From assembly GCA_026003355.1 (NCBI GenBank), contig BPHC01000010.1, positions 1 through 64,000 of the forward strand: 64,000 bases of DNA. Reading direction: 5' to 3'. Source of the DNA: Cyclobacteriaceae bacterium. Lineage in GTDB: Bacteria; Bacteroidota; Bacteroidia; Cytophagales; Cyclobacteriaceae. A model generated the notes under the pieces. It ran no database searches and was not told the origin of the DNA. It saw only the letters and a program-made list of their open reading frames with translations. Shown in pieces: positions 1 to 9,286 of this stretch; positions within the stretch are counted from its first letter, which is position 1, and each line of letters begins with the position of its first letter. Made by a program: the position numbers and the translations under genes.

Positions 1-1233
1 GCCGAGGGGTGCCTGGCCGAATGCCAGTAACGAAAAAGAAGCATTTTCGCCTGCCACCACAAGGGTGTTCTGCGGTTGCCTGCCTATAAAAGGTGCTCCG
101 GATCCTGTGTAGATAATTTTCCACAGCGAACCGTCGGGTGTGCTGGTGTTGTCTTCGGGCGAGCCCCCTCCCATTCCGGCACGCTGCAGGTAATACATTG
201 CTCCGGCGCTATTTACCGCAAAGGCAAGGGGGCGGTCAATGCCTGAAGCAAAGTCCATAACCGCTCCGCTAACAGGGTCTAAAGCACGTATGTACCCCCC
301 GCAGTAATCGGCAAAGAAAAATTTTCCGTGGTAATCCGGAGGGAAGGACGGAATAAGCGGACTATAAAACATGGCCCCCACAACTGAACATCCTGAAGCA
401 TGGGTGTACGCATAGAACGGATCCTGGTAGGAAGGCGGTGGCGTTTGGCTGGTACGCGGGCCCTCAATAAGGGGCCATCCGTAATTACCTGCAGCCACGA
501 TGTTATTCACTTCTTCCCAGGTTTCCTGCCCCACATCGCAGGCAAAAATTTTTCCGGTGCCCGGCTGAATATCCATCGAAAACGGATTGCGCAAACCCAA
601 TGCATAAATAAGCTTGTACACCCCGTTAAAAGTGGGATCGCTGACAAAGGGGTTGTCCACAGGTACCGATCCGTCCTTGTTCATCCGCAGAATTTTACCC
701 AACAGGCTGCTTTTGGATTGGGCCGTAGTTGGGTTGGCGCCATCACCGGTAGAAACATACAACTTACCATCTGGACCAAAGGCCATATCGCCTCCGTTGT
801 GAATGGACCCGCTCATGGCGTCCAGCTCCAGCAGAATTACCTCGCTGCCGGGCAACGTGGTATTTCCGTTAGCCGTAAACCTGCTTACCCGGTTGCGGTT
901 GGTGTTCTTTACCGTATAGTAAATGTAGTAGTAGTTGTTGGTTTCGAAGTCGGGATCCAACACAATATGCCCCAGTCCGCGCTCATTAAAATTATCTACC
1001 TGTGCGCTGATGTCCAGAAAAGTACCGGGCAGCAGTACATCGTTCTCCACAACCAGAATGCGGCCGCTTTTTATGGTAATAAGTACGCGGTTATCGGGTG
1101 TAATTACCAGGTCGGTGGGGTCAAGGCCTTCGGCCACCCGGGTAGCGACAAAGCCCGGAGGCAGCACCTGCGAAAAGGCGACCTGGCAGGTTAACAAACC
1201 TACAACCAGGCCGGCAATAATCCTGCTGTTCAT
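1..1233 (-). CDS. Secreted PQQ-dependent sugar (glucose/sorbosone) dehydrogenase-like protein, 3' end outside window
   Basis: The frame is open from the ATG at 1233 to base 1, giving the first 411 residues. A signal peptide of about 22 residues ends in AFSQ. The body is a six-bladed beta-propeller of the glucose/sorbosone dehydrogenase family. The motif GGDMAFGPDGKLYVSTGDG lies near residue 148, followed by LGKILRMN, LGLRNPFSMD and YGWP. These are the repeated blade signatures of soluble quinoprotein glucose dehydrogenases (family knowledge). From about residue 385 the sequence (QPQNTLVVAGENASF) looks like the start of an Ig-like domain, so the full protein is probably multidomain, perhaps with a sorting domain beyond the window. 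The substrate cannot be told. A -7 promoter box lies 7 bases upstream of the start. Confidence 0.85.
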   Translation of the reverse strand, partial: MNSRIIAGLVVGLLTCQVAFSQVLPPGFVATRVAEGLDPTDLVITPDNRVLITIKSGRILVVENDVLLPGTFLDISAQVDNFNERGLGHIVLDPDFETNNYYYIYYTVKNTNRNRVSRFTANGNTTLPGSEVILLELDAMSGSIHNGGDMAFGPDGKLYVSTGDGANPTTAQSKSSLLGKILRMNKDGSVPVDNPFVSDPTFNGVYKLIYALGLRNPFSMDIQPGTGKIFACDVGQETWEEVNNIVAAGNYGWPLIEGPRTSQTPPPSYQDPFYAYTHASGCSVVGAMFYSPLIPSFPPDYHGKFFFADYCGGYIRALDPVSGAVMDFASGIDRPLAFAVNSAGAMYYLQRAGMGGGSPEDNTSTPDGSLWKIIYTGSGAPFIGRQPQNTLVVAGENASFSLLAFGQAPLG

Positions 1234-1239
1234 ACCTTG

Positions 1240-1247
1240 CAAACTTA
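1240..1247 (-). promoter_or_regulatory. Bacteroidota -7 promoter box for the sugar dehydrogenase
   Basis: TAAGTTTG on the minus strand matches TAnnTTTG exactly and lies 7 bases upstream of the ATG at 1233. I see no -33 TTTG at 19-21 bases. Confidence 0.4.
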
Positions 1248-1507
1248 ACTTTCCTGAACCACAAAATCAGAAGCGAATTCTCCTGCCGGCATACTTTTTT
1301 GGTTAACAGATGATTACATCGTTTTAACCGGTGTGTTGCCATACTTATCGGTGCTCAATAGCAGCTCCTGAATCTATTTGTTCCGGCATACCTACCCCAT
1401 ATTTTACTGCCTGCCCGTAAGGCTGCATGTAAAAACCTATATTCCTTAAATCCGTAACAGAAAAATAAAGGAATTGAATCACTATGGCAAAAAGCAGACA
1501 AATAAGT

Positions 1508-1515
1508 TACTTTTG
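1508..1515 (+). promoter_or_regulatory. Bacteroidota -7 promoter box
   Basis: TACTTTTG followed by C matches TAnnTTTG and lies 21 bases before the ATG at 1537. This supports that ATG over the in-frame one at 1474, which lies upstream of the box. Confidence 0.5.
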
Positions 1516-1536
1516 CTCATACAAAACTGTTTTGCC

Positions 1537-1878
1537 ATGAAAAAGACCATCCATCTTTTAGTTGCGTTCGTGCTTGTGCTTACTGCTTTTCAGATTATTA
1601 AAACCCAGCTGGTGGTAACCGTGGTAAATGAGTTGGGCAATAAGGAAGCCGGCGCTTCTGTGCAGTTATTTGAAACAGAAGAAGACTATACCAAAGAAAC
1701 GAATGCTGTAGCCGAGGCCGTAACCGATGCCAAAGGCATAGCCCGGTTTAAAGACCTGAAAGCCATACCGTATTATATTATTGTGCGCAAGGAAAACCGC
1801 GACAATGCCGGAGGAGGCGAGAAAACCGATAAGCTGGAAGGAGGAAGAATCAACAAAATTACCGTGGTAATTCAATAG
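1537..1878 (+). CDS. Small secreted protein with carboxypeptidase-regulatory-like (Ig-fold) domain
   Basis: A 113-residue protein. The N-terminal 25 residues (MKKTIHLLVAFVLVLTAF...) form a signal peptide or anchor. The rest, beginning TQLVVTVVNELGNKEAGASV, with DAKGIARFKDLKAIPYYIIV later, has the pattern of a CarboxypepD_reg / SpaA-like beta-sandwich: a modifiable parameter strand, a G-x-A-x-F-x-D-L strand and a final basic strand. Such single domains are common in Bacteroidota envelopes; no enzyme activity is expected. The gene is followed at once by a convergent small membrane gene (stop codons adjacent at 1878/1879). Confidence 0.6.
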   Translation: MKKTIHLLVAFVLVLTAFQIIKTQLVVTVVNELGNKEAGASVQLFETEEDYTKETNAVAEAVTDAKGIARFKDLKAIPYYIIVRKENRDNAGGGEKTDKLEGGRINKITVVIQ

Positions 1879-2040
1879 CTACCGGGTGCTTACCAGCATC
1901 AGGCAAAATCCAATAACCACCATCCAGAATTTCATACCGGCCAATGCCGGAATAATTACAATATCCAGTTCCATCAGCACTGCAAGCAGCACCAGCAGCA
2001 CGGCTGCTACACGCAACAGCGATCGCATTTTGTTATTCAT
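1879..2040 (-). CDS. Small membrane protein, 53 residues, unknown function
   Basis: ATG at 2040, stop at 1879-1881. The product starts MNNKMRSLLRVAAVLLVLLA and has two hydrophobic segments, about residues 8-24 and 36-50, separated by a short MELDIVIIPALAG loop. The basic N terminus suggests the usual inside-positive orientation. It fills the whole space between two neighbours with no overlap, which argues for a real gene. I do not recognise the family; similar tiny two-helix proteins are frequent beside tsaC-like genes only as far as I can guess. Function unknown. Confidence 0.55.
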   Translation of the reverse strand: MNNKMRSLLRVAAVLLVLLAVLMELDIVIIPALAGMKFWMVVIGFCLMLVSTR

Positions 2041-2078
2041 ATCAACAATTCTTTACTTTCAAATATAATCAATTGATC

Positions 2079-3050
2079 ATGGCGCGCATAGGAAGTTCGG
2101 TATCGGAAGCAGCGCGGCTGCTTGTTCGGGGCGAGGTAGTGGCCATTCCAACCGAAACGGTTTACGGCCTGGCGGGCAACGCCTTGCATGTGGAAGCCGT
2201 AGCGCGGATATTCGAGGTAAAAGAGAGGCCCACTTTTGACCCCCTTATTATTCATGTTCTCGACCTGCCAGCAGCCCAAAACTATGTGCAGCACATACCG
2301 AAACCAGCCCTGGTGCTGGCCGAAAAATTCTGGCCTGGTCCGTTAACGTTACTGCTTCCCCGCAAAAGCATTATCCCCGATCTGGTAACATCGGGCCTGG
2401 ACACGGTAGCTGTACGTTGCCCGGCACATCCGCTTGCCCAGCAACTGCTGGCATTGGTTGATTTTCCGCTGGCGGCCCCCAGCGCCAACAAGTTTGGCCG
2501 CTTGAGCCCTACACAGGCCAAGCACGTTGAGGAACAGCTGGGTAACGAAATACCTTATATACTGGACGGAGGCCCGTGCCCCATCGGGCTGGAATCGACC
2601 ATTGTAGGTTTTGAAAACGAACAACCTGTTATATACCGGCTTGGGGGCATTGCTGCAGAAGACATTGAGGCGGTTATCGGTAAAACTGGGCTTCAACTGC
2701 ACTCGGCTTCCAACCCGCGTGCACCGGGGCAGCTTACCCGCCACTACGCACCCCGGAAAAAGCTGGTACTGGGCAGCCTGGAAGAACTGCTGAAACACTA
2801 CCCTGCCCATAGTTCGGGAATATTATCATTCCGGAAAGACTTCGGTTTGCCGTATCAGCGGCTGCTTTCACCATCCGGAAATTTACGCGAGGCAGCACAG
2901 CATCTGTTTTTATATTTGCGCGAACTGGAGGCCATGCCTGTTGATGTAATACTGGCCGAGCCGGCAGAAGAAAAAGGACTTGGCCGTGCGATTAACGACC
3001 GCCTGCGCAGGGCAGCGGCAACAACTGCACAACCCCACACTTATGAATAA
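2079..3050 (+). CDS. tsaC: L-threonylcarbamoyladenylate synthase (Sua5/YrdC type)
   Basis: A 323-residue protein of the long Sua5 type that makes threonylcarbamoyl-AMP from threonine, bicarbonate and ATP for the t6A37 modification of ANN-reading tRNAs. The YrdC domain (about 1-195) shows IPTETVYGLAG at 23-33, the KERPTFDPL nucleotide/carbonate-binding motif at 48-56, the SANKFGRLSPT loop and LESTIVGFE. The C-terminal Sua5 domain (about 215-323) follows the PGQLTRHYAP linker. I chose ATG 2079 over the in-frame TTG at 2073. The stop overlaps the next start by 8 bases, so it is translationally coupled to the phosphofructokinase. Confidence 0.93.
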   Translation: MARIGSSVSEAARLLVRGEVVAIPTETVYGLAGNALHVEAVARIFEVKERPTFDPLIIHVLDLPAAQNYVQHIPKPALVLAEKFWPGPLTLLLPRKSIIPDLVTSGLDTVAVRCPAHPLAQQLLALVDFPLAAPSANKFGRLSPTQAKHVEEQLGNEIPYILDGGPCPIGLESTIVGFENEQPVIYRLGGIAAEDIEAVIGKTGLQLHSASNPRAPGQLTRHYAPRKKLVLGSLEELLKHYPAHSSGILSFRKDFGLPYQRLLSPSGNLREAAQHLFLYLRELEAMPVDVILAEPAEEKGLGRAINDRLRRAAATTAQPHTYE

Positions 3051-4146
3051 CACAATAAAAAAAGTACTGATAGTAACCGGTGGTGGCGATTGCCCCGGAC
3101 TGAATGCGGTAATACGCGGCATAGTAAAGCGGGCCAGGAAAGAAAAAACCTGGGAAGTATGGGGCAGTATAGAGGCCTTTAACGGTATTCTGAACGAACC
3201 CCAACACCTTATACGGCTTACATCGCGAAAAGTGGCTGGCATACATGTAAAAGGCGGCACCATACTTAAAACCACCAACAAGGCCAATCCGCTGAAATAC
3301 CCCGTGCTACAGCCCGATGGCAGCATCCGGGAAGCCGACCGTTCGGATGAACTGATTAGCAAAATTAAATCATTAGGCTTCGATGCGGTAATCAACGTTG
3401 GTGGCGACGGTTCTCAGCGTATTTCACGCGAGTTGTTCAAAAAGGGATTGGCCATTGTAGGTGTTCCTAAAACCATTGACAACGACCTCCAGGCTACCGA
3501 CATGACATTTGGCTTCCAGACGGCTGTGCAAATTGCTACCGACGCCTTTGATAAACTGGTAACCACTGCCGAGAGTCATCATCGCGTAATGATTATGGAA
3601 GTGATGGGGCGCGATGCCGGATGGATAGCCCTGCACACCGCCATCGCCGGAGGTGCCGAAATATGCCTTATTCCCGAAATACCCTACGATATAAATAAAG
3701 TGCTTAAACGCATTGAAGCCCGTTATACGCGCGGCAAAGGGTTTGTAAACATTGTGGTAGCCGAAGGAGCCCGCCCGAAAGACGGAACCATTGTAGCCCG
3801 CCGGGGAGAAAAGGGATCTGAACACGTACGCCTGGGTGGCATTGCCTACCAACTGGCACAGCAGCTTAAAGACGCCGGGTGCCGGGCAGAAATACGCGAA
3901 ACCATACTGGGCCACATTCAACGAGGAGGCACACCGGTTGCCTTCGACCGGATACTGGCTTCGCTGTTTGGTGTTAAGGCCATGGAGCTGGTTATCCATG
4001 GCGAGTATGGCAGGATGGTTGCCCTGAAAAACAACAACATATCGTATGTATCGTTGGAAGAGGCGACCCGCGAATACAACCATATTCAAAAAGATTCATA
4101 CCTGATAAAGGCAGCCCGCGGGCTGGGAATAAGCTTTGGTGACTAA
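3043..4146 (+). CDS. pfkA: 6-phosphofructokinase, ATP-type glycine with PPi-type lysine
   Basis: A 367-residue phosphofructokinase that phosphorylates fructose 6-phosphate at C1. Visible motifs: GGGDCPGLNAVIRG at 13-26 (phosphoryl donor loop), GGDGS at 120-124, PKTIDND at 142-148 with the catalytic Asp146, MGRDAGW, and ETILGHIQRGG. Gly123 corresponds to E. coli Gly104, the residue that admits ATP; PPi enzymes have Asp there. Lys143 corresponds to E. coli Gly124 and is lysine in PPi enzymes and in the group III ATP enzymes of actinobacteria (family knowledge). ATP use is therefore the better guess, with no allosteric effector site evident. It overlaps tsaC by 8 bases and asnB by one base (TAATG). 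Confidence 0.9.
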   Translation: MNNTIKKVLIVTGGGDCPGLNAVIRGIVKRARKEKTWEVWGSIEAFNGILNEPQHLIRLTSRKVAGIHVKGGTILKTTNKANPLKYPVLQPDGSIREADRSDELISKIKSLGFDAVINVGGDGSQRISRELFKKGLAIVGVPKTIDNDLQATDMTFGFQTAVQIATDAFDKLVTTAESHHRVMIMEVMGRDAGWIALHTAIAGGAEICLIPEIPYDINKVLKRIEARYTRGKGFVNIVVAEGARPKDGTIVARRGEKGSEHVRLGGIAYQLAQQLKDAGCRAEIRETILGHIQRGGTPVAFDRILASLFGVKAMELVIHGEYGRMVALKNNNISYVSLEEATREYNHIQKDSYLIKAARGLGISFGD

Positions 4147-6050
4147 TGTGCGGCATTACCGGAATAATGGCTTTTAATCTGGTGGGCAGGATGAACATGA
4201 TTCATCTGGCACACGCTACCCGCGCACTGGAAAAACGCGGACCTGACTTTCAGGATATTTATCACGACCAGTTTGCAGGATTGGGCCACCGCCGGCTTTC
4301 CATTATTGACTTATCTGAACAGGCCAACCAGCCCATGTGGGATGAGGACAAGCGCTACGCTCTGGTATTCAATGGCGAAATTTTTAACTATCGGCAACTG
4401 CGCGCCGGGTTAGAAAAAAAGGGTGTACCATTCCGCACGCAATCAGATACAGAGGTTCTGCTCAGGCTGCTCATATTGGAAAAGGAAAAAGCCCTGGAAA
4501 AACTTAACGGGTTTTTCGCATTTTGTCTGTACGACCGGAAAGAACAGACTTTTTTGCTGGCACGCGACCGCTACGGAGTAAAACCCCTGTTGTACCTGCA
4601 TGACGAAGATAAATTCATATTTGCCTCAGAAATGAAGGCCATGATGCAGTACGGAATAGACAAGACACTCGACTATGAATCGCTCTACACCTACCTGCAG
4701 CTTAACTATATTCCCGCCCCGAACACCATATTCAGCCAGGTAAAAAAACTGTTGCCCGGACACTACATGGTGCTTTCCGGCAGGCAGCTAACCATTGAGC
4801 CTTATTACCAGATACCCCGTGCCACAACCACAAACAAACCGCTGCCGTATGAAGAGGCACAGGAACATTGCCGGCAGCTACTCGAAGAAGCTGTGCAGCG
4901 CAGGCTGGTGGCCGATGTACCCCTGGGTTGCTTTCTCAGCGGTGGCATTGACTCGTCAATCGTTACAGGCCTGGCCAGCCGTTACAAACCCGACCTGCAC
5001 ACTTTTTCCGTTGGCTTCCGCGATGAACCATTTTTCGATGAAACCCAATATGCCAACCTGGTAGCCAAGCATTTCAATACCCGGCACACGGTGTTTTCGC
5101 TTACCAACCAGGACTTGTACCAAAACCTGAATGATATTCTGAACTATATCGATGAGCCTTTTGCCGACTCATCGGCTATAAACGTTTATATCCTGAGTCG
5201 CGAAACCCGTAAGCATGCCACCGTTGCCCTTTCGGGCGATGGAGCCGATGAACTGCTGGGCGGATACAACAAGCATGAGGCACACTTTCGTGCCCTGAAC
5301 CGCGGATGGAAAGAAAATATGGTGGCGGCTCTGTACACCCTGTGGCACATTTTACCGAAATCGCGGAACAACTTTATCAGCAACCGAATCCGCCAGATGG
5401 AACGCTTTTCACGGGCCCTGCACCATGCACCTGCCGAACGCTACTGGCAATGGGCTGCAATTACCCCGGCCGGAAAAGCCCTGAAACTGCTCTCGGATAA
5501 CAGCCTGAACCAACTTAACCTGCAGCGATTTGAACAACTAAAAAACACGTGGCTGGCAGATATTCCCGAAAACGAAAGCCTGAACGATATTCTTCTTACC
5601 GACATGAAGCTGGTACTTCCCAACGACATGCTAACCAAAGTTGACCTGATGAGCATGGCCAACAGCCTGGAAGTACGCAATCCATTTCTGGATGTGGATT
5701 TTGTGAACTTTGTCAGTGCCCTTCCGTCCGGCTATAAAATTAACCGAAACCTGCGCAAACGTCTAATTAAGGATGCCTTTCGTAACATGCTGCCCCCTGA
5801 GTTATACAACCGCCCCAAAAAAGGATTTGAAGTGCCCCTCCTTAAGTGGTTCCGTAACGAGATGAAAACACTTATTCTGGACGATCTGCTGGCAGAAAAA
5901 TTAATCCGCGAACAGAACATTTTTAACTGGGCCGAAGTTACTAATCTTAAAAGGCAGCTGTTTTCGGCCAACCCCGGCGATGTACATGCACAAATCTGGG
6001 CGCTCGTGGTATTTCAATGGTGGTGGAAGAGGTATGGAACGGATAAGTAA
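4146..6050 (+). CDS. asnB: Asparagine synthase (glutamine-hydrolysing)
   Basis: A 634-residue, full-length class B asparagine synthetase: aspartate + glutamine + ATP gives asparagine + glutamate + AMP + PPi. The N-terminal Ntn glutaminase domain begins MCGITGIMAF with Cys2 as nucleophile after Met removal and contains GHRRLSIIDLS, FNGEIFNY and SDTEVLL. The synthetase domain has the PP-loop SGGIDSS near residue 265, then FSVGFRD, LSGDGADELLGGY and NPFLDVDFV. The Bacteroidota members of this family also include amidotransferases of surface-sugar clusters, but the housekeeping neighbours favour asparagine synthesis. The start shares a base with the previous stop (TAATG). Confidence 0.92.
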   Translation: MCGITGIMAFNLVGRMNMIHLAHATRALEKRGPDFQDIYHDQFAGLGHRRLSIIDLSEQANQPMWDEDKRYALVFNGEIFNYRQLRAGLEKKGVPFRTQSDTEVLLRLLILEKEKALEKLNGFFAFCLYDRKEQTFLLARDRYGVKPLLYLHDEDKFIFASEMKAMMQYGIDKTLDYESLYTYLQLNYIPAPNTIFSQVKKLLPGHYMVLSGRQLTIEPYYQIPRATTTNKPLPYEEAQEHCRQLLEEAVQRRLVADVPLGCFLSGGIDSSIVTGLASRYKPDLHTFSVGFRDEPFFDETQYANLVAKHFNTRHTVFSLTNQDLYQNLNDILNYIDEPFADSSAINVYILSRETRKHATVALSGDGADELLGGYNKHEAHFRALNRGWKENMVAALYTLWHILPKSRNNFISNRIRQMERFSRALHHAPAERYWQWAAITPAGKALKLLSDNSLNQLNLQRFEQLKNTWLADIPENESLNDILLTDMKLVLPNDMLTKVDLMSMANSLEVRNPFLDVDFVNFVSALPSGYKINRNLRKRLIKDAFRNMLPPELYNRPKKGFEVPLLKWFRNEMKTLILDDLLAEKLIREQNIFNWAEVTNLKRQLFSANPGDVHAQIWALVVFQWWWKRYGTDK

Positions 6051-6444
6051 AATCATCATAGATAACAAAACCATTGTGGAGGTTCACTATGCAAACCTCC
6101 GCGATCAGGACAGATCATCGATCTGCTCAACGATTTTATTAGCCTCATCCGGACGTGAACCCGGCCCCTGCAATGTTATAAAATACCTCAACGACAGAGT
6201 TTTTATTACCCCTGCGGTCCATGCCTTCGGGAAAAAAATATTAAAAAAAAATAGTCAACACATTAACAAACTCTGTTTTGTGGGTTTAACTGCCACACAT
6301 AAAATATTGCTTAAGGGATTTAATATTTTCATGCAACGAAACTTCCGGAGTTTTTCTACGCGCCAGGAAGCACTGAACTTTATTCTGGACCCCGCAAGTA
6401 CCGATGATGACCTGCCCGAATACTACAAAGCCAAAAAAAGCTGA
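6034..6444 (+). CDS. STAS/SpoIIAA-like protein of unknown function
   Basis: The ATG at 6034 gives 136 residues and overlaps the asnB 3' end by 17 bases, so this gene probably belongs to the same transcript. The product has alternating short strands and helices (MERISKIIIDNKTIVEVHY, then NDRVFITPAVHAFGKKI, LCFVGLTATHKILLKGFN, then FSTRQEALNFIL). This order, and the final EAL-x-FI helix, resemble the SpoIIAA-like/STAS fold proteins that Bacteroidota carry in number. No catalytic residue is evident and I see no membrane segment. The assignment is a fold impression, not a firm family match. Confidence 0.5.
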   Translation: MERISKIIIDNKTIVEVHYANLRDQDRSSICSTILLASSGREPGPCNVIKYLNDRVFITPAVHAFGKKILKKNSQHINKLCFVGLTATHKILLKGFNIFMQRNFRSFSTRQEALNFILDPASTDDDLPEYYKAKKS

Positions 6445-6552
6445 TGCTGAAGGTTACACCTGCCGGCCGAACTTCTCTGCTTTCTGCCAGGTTATCGGTA
6501 ACCAAAGTCACGGAAATACGTCCGTATTATCACGTACTTTGCGGTAAATAAA

Positions 6553-6928
6553 ATGAATATGACCATTAAACTCACCGCACACGATTTTAAAAACAAGGTT
6601 TTTAACTACGAAACCGATAAAGAGTGGAATTACAAAGGCAACCTGCCTGCCATTGTGGATTTTTATGCCGACTGGTGCGGACCATGCCGGATGGTGGCCC
6701 CGGTTTTGGAAGAACTGGCCCGGGAATATGCAGGGAAAAATTCACATCTATAAGGTTGATACCGAAGCCGAGCCCGAACTGTCGGGTGCTTTTGGCATCC
6801 GCAGCATTCCTGCTTTTTTGTTTATTCCCCGAAAGGGCCAGCCGGCGCTGCAGCCGGGGGCTTTCCCCAAACAGGTTTTTAAACAAATTATTGATGAATA
6901 CCTGTTGGGACAAAAGCCATTTTCCTGA
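6553..6928 (+). CDS. trxA: Thioredoxin, reading frame interrupted by one extra base
   Basis: The frame from the ATG at 6553 carries the thioredoxin N half, [20 protein letters not shown] with the WCGPC redox site near residue 41, and then stops early at 6751-6753. The second half ([20 protein letters not shown] with the cis-proline, then AFLFIPRKG, ending at 6928) lies in the next frame. Skipping one A in the run of five at 6736-6740 joins them as [15 protein letters not shown] and gives a normal 124-residue thioredoxin. Either the base is a sequence error, or the gene is recently broken. The protein would reduce disulfides in the cytoplasm. The upstream TACTTTGC at about 6534 is near the Bacteroidota -7 consensus. 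Confidence 0.8.
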
Positions 6929-7056
6929 GCATACCTGTCGTACCGCCCATACTATACCGCGCTGAAATGCTCCATGCCGGACAGGTAAACCTGATGGCCG
7001 AACCGGCTTTGCCGGTTTATTGTTTTGCTTCCGTAATGTTTACCTTGCGCCCCGCT

Positions 7057-9282
7057 ATGACAGCACAGCACAGTATAAAGCAATCTTTTCCCGTGCTCGA
7101 AATGAGCTGCGCAGCCTGTGCAGCAAGTGTTGAGTCGGCACTTAAAAGCCTTAAAGGAATACACCAGGCAAGCGTAAACTTTGCCACACAAACCGCGCTG
7201 GTTGAATACAACCCGGCAATGGTTAACCCCGAGGCCATGCGCCAGGCCGTACAGGCCATTGGCTACGACCTGGCCCTGGGCAACCCCGATTCCCTTAACG
7301 GACAGGATGAAGCCGGAGCCATTCAATATCAGGCGCTTAAAAAAAGAACCCTGTGGGCGAGCGCCCTGTCGGTGCCGGTGGTAATACTTAGCATGTTTTT
7401 TATGCACTGGCAACCCGGTATATACCTAAGCATGGTGTTAACTGCACCGGTGGTGTTTTACTTTGGTCGTTCGTTTTTTATTCACGCCTTCAAACAGGCC
7501 CGACATGGCCAAGCCAACATGGATACACTGGTGGCGCTTTCAACCGGCATAGCGTTTCTTTTTAGCGTGTTTAACACGTTATTTCCCGAAATTTTTATTC
7601 ATTATGGCCTACAACCCCATGTTTACTACGAAGCCGCTTCGGTAATTATTGCCTTTATCTCGCTGGGTAAGTGGCTTGAAGCCCGCGCCAGGGCAAAGAC
7701 TTCCTCGGCCATAAAAAAACTTATGGGGCTTCAGCCCAAAACCGTGCGCATCCTCATGAACGGAACCGAACAGGATATCTCCGCTGCCGAAGTGCGGCCC
7801 GGTAACATGGTTTTGGTTAGACCTGGCGAAAAAATTCCTGTTGACGGAGTAATCCATTCCGGGCATTCCTATATAGACGAAAGCATGCTTACCGGTGAAC
7901 CCCTGCCGGTCTTTAAAAAAGAAGGCGACAGGGTGTTTGCCGGAACCATTAACCAGCAGGGGAGCTTTCAGTTCGAAGCACATCAGGTAGGCACCCACAC
8001 CCTGCTGGCACGCATTATTCGAACCGTACAACAGGCACAGGGCAGTAAAGCGCCGGTACAAAAACTGGCCGACAAAGTGTCCGGCATTTTTGTTCCGGTG
8101 GTAATCGGCATTGCCGTGGTTACTTTCGCTGCGTGGCTCGCCCTTGCCGGCACCGAGGCGCTTAGCCATGCCCTGGTGGCATCGGTTTCGGTACTGGTTA
8201 TTGCGTGCCCCTGTGCACTAGGCCTGGCCACGCCTACCGCTATCATGGTAGGCATAGGTAAAGGAGCCGAACACAACATGCTCATTAAAAATGCCGAAAG
8301 CCTGGAGCGCGCACACCAGGTAACCGCGGTGGTATTCGACAAAACCGGAACACTAACCAACGGCAAACCCGTGGTAACCGACATGGCCTGGCTGGATGGC
8401 CTTGAAAATACGCCTCAGCTGCTGGCAGCCCTGTGCGCCATGGAAAGCCGGTCGGAGCATCCGCTGGCACAGGCCATAACTGCGTTTTGCGCACGTAACA
8501 ACCTGACACCGGCCAAAGTATCGCATTTTGAAAACCTGCCGGGCAAGGGAGTGCGTGCAACCATTAACAACAGGGTATTTTTTGCCGGAAACGACCAGCT
8601 TATTTCGGAAGCCGAAATAATAAACTGCGCGCAGCTGGAGGCAACAGCACAGCATTGGAAAGAAAAAGGATATACCGTAATATGGTTTGCTGACCAGCAA
8701 AAAGTTTTGGCGGCTCTGGCTCTGGCCGACGAAGTCCGCACATTTGCAGCAGAAGCCGTGCAGGAACTGAACCGCAGCCACAAGATGGTGTGCTTACTTA
8801 CCGGCGACAACGAAGAAACTGCCCGAACGGTGGCCGGACAACTGGGTATTAAGCACTTTCGTGGAGCAGCCCTTCCCCACGACAAAGTATCATTTATAAG
8901 CCGGTTGCAGCAGCAAGGACACGTGGTAGCCATGGTGGGTGATGGCATTAACGATGCGCCCGCCCTGGCCACTGCCGATGTAAGTATTGCCATGGGCAAA
9001 GGCACTGATATTGCCCTGGACACTGCTTCTATAACCCTTCTTACCACCGACTTACGCTATATTGCAAAAGTTTTACGGCTATCATCGCTTACCGTACGAA
9101 CCCTACGGCAGAACCTGTTCTGGGCGTTTGTGTACAACATACTCGGCCTGCCCATAGCTGCCGGTGTGCTCTATCCTTTAAACGGATTTCTGCTTAATCC
9201 GATGATTGCCGGCGCGGCTATGGCCATGAGCTCGGTGAGTGTGGTAAGCAACAGTTTGCGCCTGCGCTTTATTAAACTTTAA
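7057..9282 (+). CDS. copA: Copper-translocating P1B-type ATPase
   Basis: A 741-residue Cu(I) exporter. An N-terminal HMA domain has the metal site MSCAAC at 16-21. Then follow eight expected membrane helices, the actuator motif TGEP, the transmembrane metal site CPC near 383-385, the phosphorylation site DKTGT near 428, SEHPL near 467 and GDGIND near 627. The last helices carry YN and [10 protein letters not shown], the Cu-specific signature of P1B-1 ATPases. I chose ATG 7057, just before the HMA domain; an upstream ATG at 6967 would add 30 residues without family support. The HMA protein follows after 4 bases. Confidence 0.93.
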   Translation: MTAQHSIKQSFPVLEMSCAACAASVESALKSLKGIHQASVNFATQTALVEYNPAMVNPEAMRQAVQAIGYDLALGNPDSLNGQDEAGAIQYQALKKRTLWASALSVPVVILSMFFMHWQPGIYLSMVLTAPVVFYFGRSFFIHAFKQARHGQANMDTLVALSTGIAFLFSVFNTLFPEIFIHYGLQPHVYYEAASVIIAFISLGKWLEARARAKTSSAIKKLMGLQPKTVRILMNGTEQDISAAEVRPGNMVLVRPGEKIPVDGVIHSGHSYIDESMLTGEPLPVFKKEGDRVFAGTINQQGSFQFEAHQVGTHTLLARIIRTVQQAQGSKAPVQKLADKVSGIFVPVVIGIAVVTFAAWLALAGTEALSHALVASVSVLVIACPCALGLATPTAIMVGIGKGAEHNMLIKNAESLERAHQVTAVVFDKTGTLTNGKPVVTDMAWLDGLENTPQLLAALCAMESRSEHPLAQAITAFCARNNLTPAKVSHFENLPGKGVRATINNRVFFAGNDQLISEAEIINCAQLEATAQHWKEKGYTVIWFADQQKVLAALALADEVRTFAAEAVQELNRSHKMVCLLTGDNEETARTVAGQLGIKHFRGAALPHDKVSFISRLQQQGHVVAMVGDGINDAPALATADVSIAMGKGTDIALDTASITLLTTDLRYIAKVLRLSSLTVRTLRQNLFWAFVYNILGLPIAAGVLYPLNGFLLNPMIAGAAMAMSSVSVVSNSLRLRFIKL

Positions 9283-9286
9283 CACC

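Larger units (their letters stand above)
1234..1536. other. Intergenic region between divergent genes
   Basis: This is the only gap of more than 300 bases. It holds two -7 boxes facing outward (minus 1240-1247, plus 1508-1515) and an imperfect hairpin at 1301-1329 (GGTTAA pairs with TTAACC; inside, GATG pairs with CATC around an ATTA loop). The hairpin has no T tract after it on either strand, so it is not a terminator; it could be an operator or nothing. I see no further gene. Confidence 0.5.

Noticed and set aside
400-1194. Plus-strand open frame of 264 codons at the left end
   Set aside because: Antisense to the sugar dehydrogenase, which has a signal peptide and propeller motifs on the minus strand.
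6480-6530. Two small inverted repeats (GGTTA/TAACC and ACGGA/TCCGT) before the thioredoxin gene, as attenuator
   Set aside because: Short stems, no T tract and no leader peptide; could be chance.
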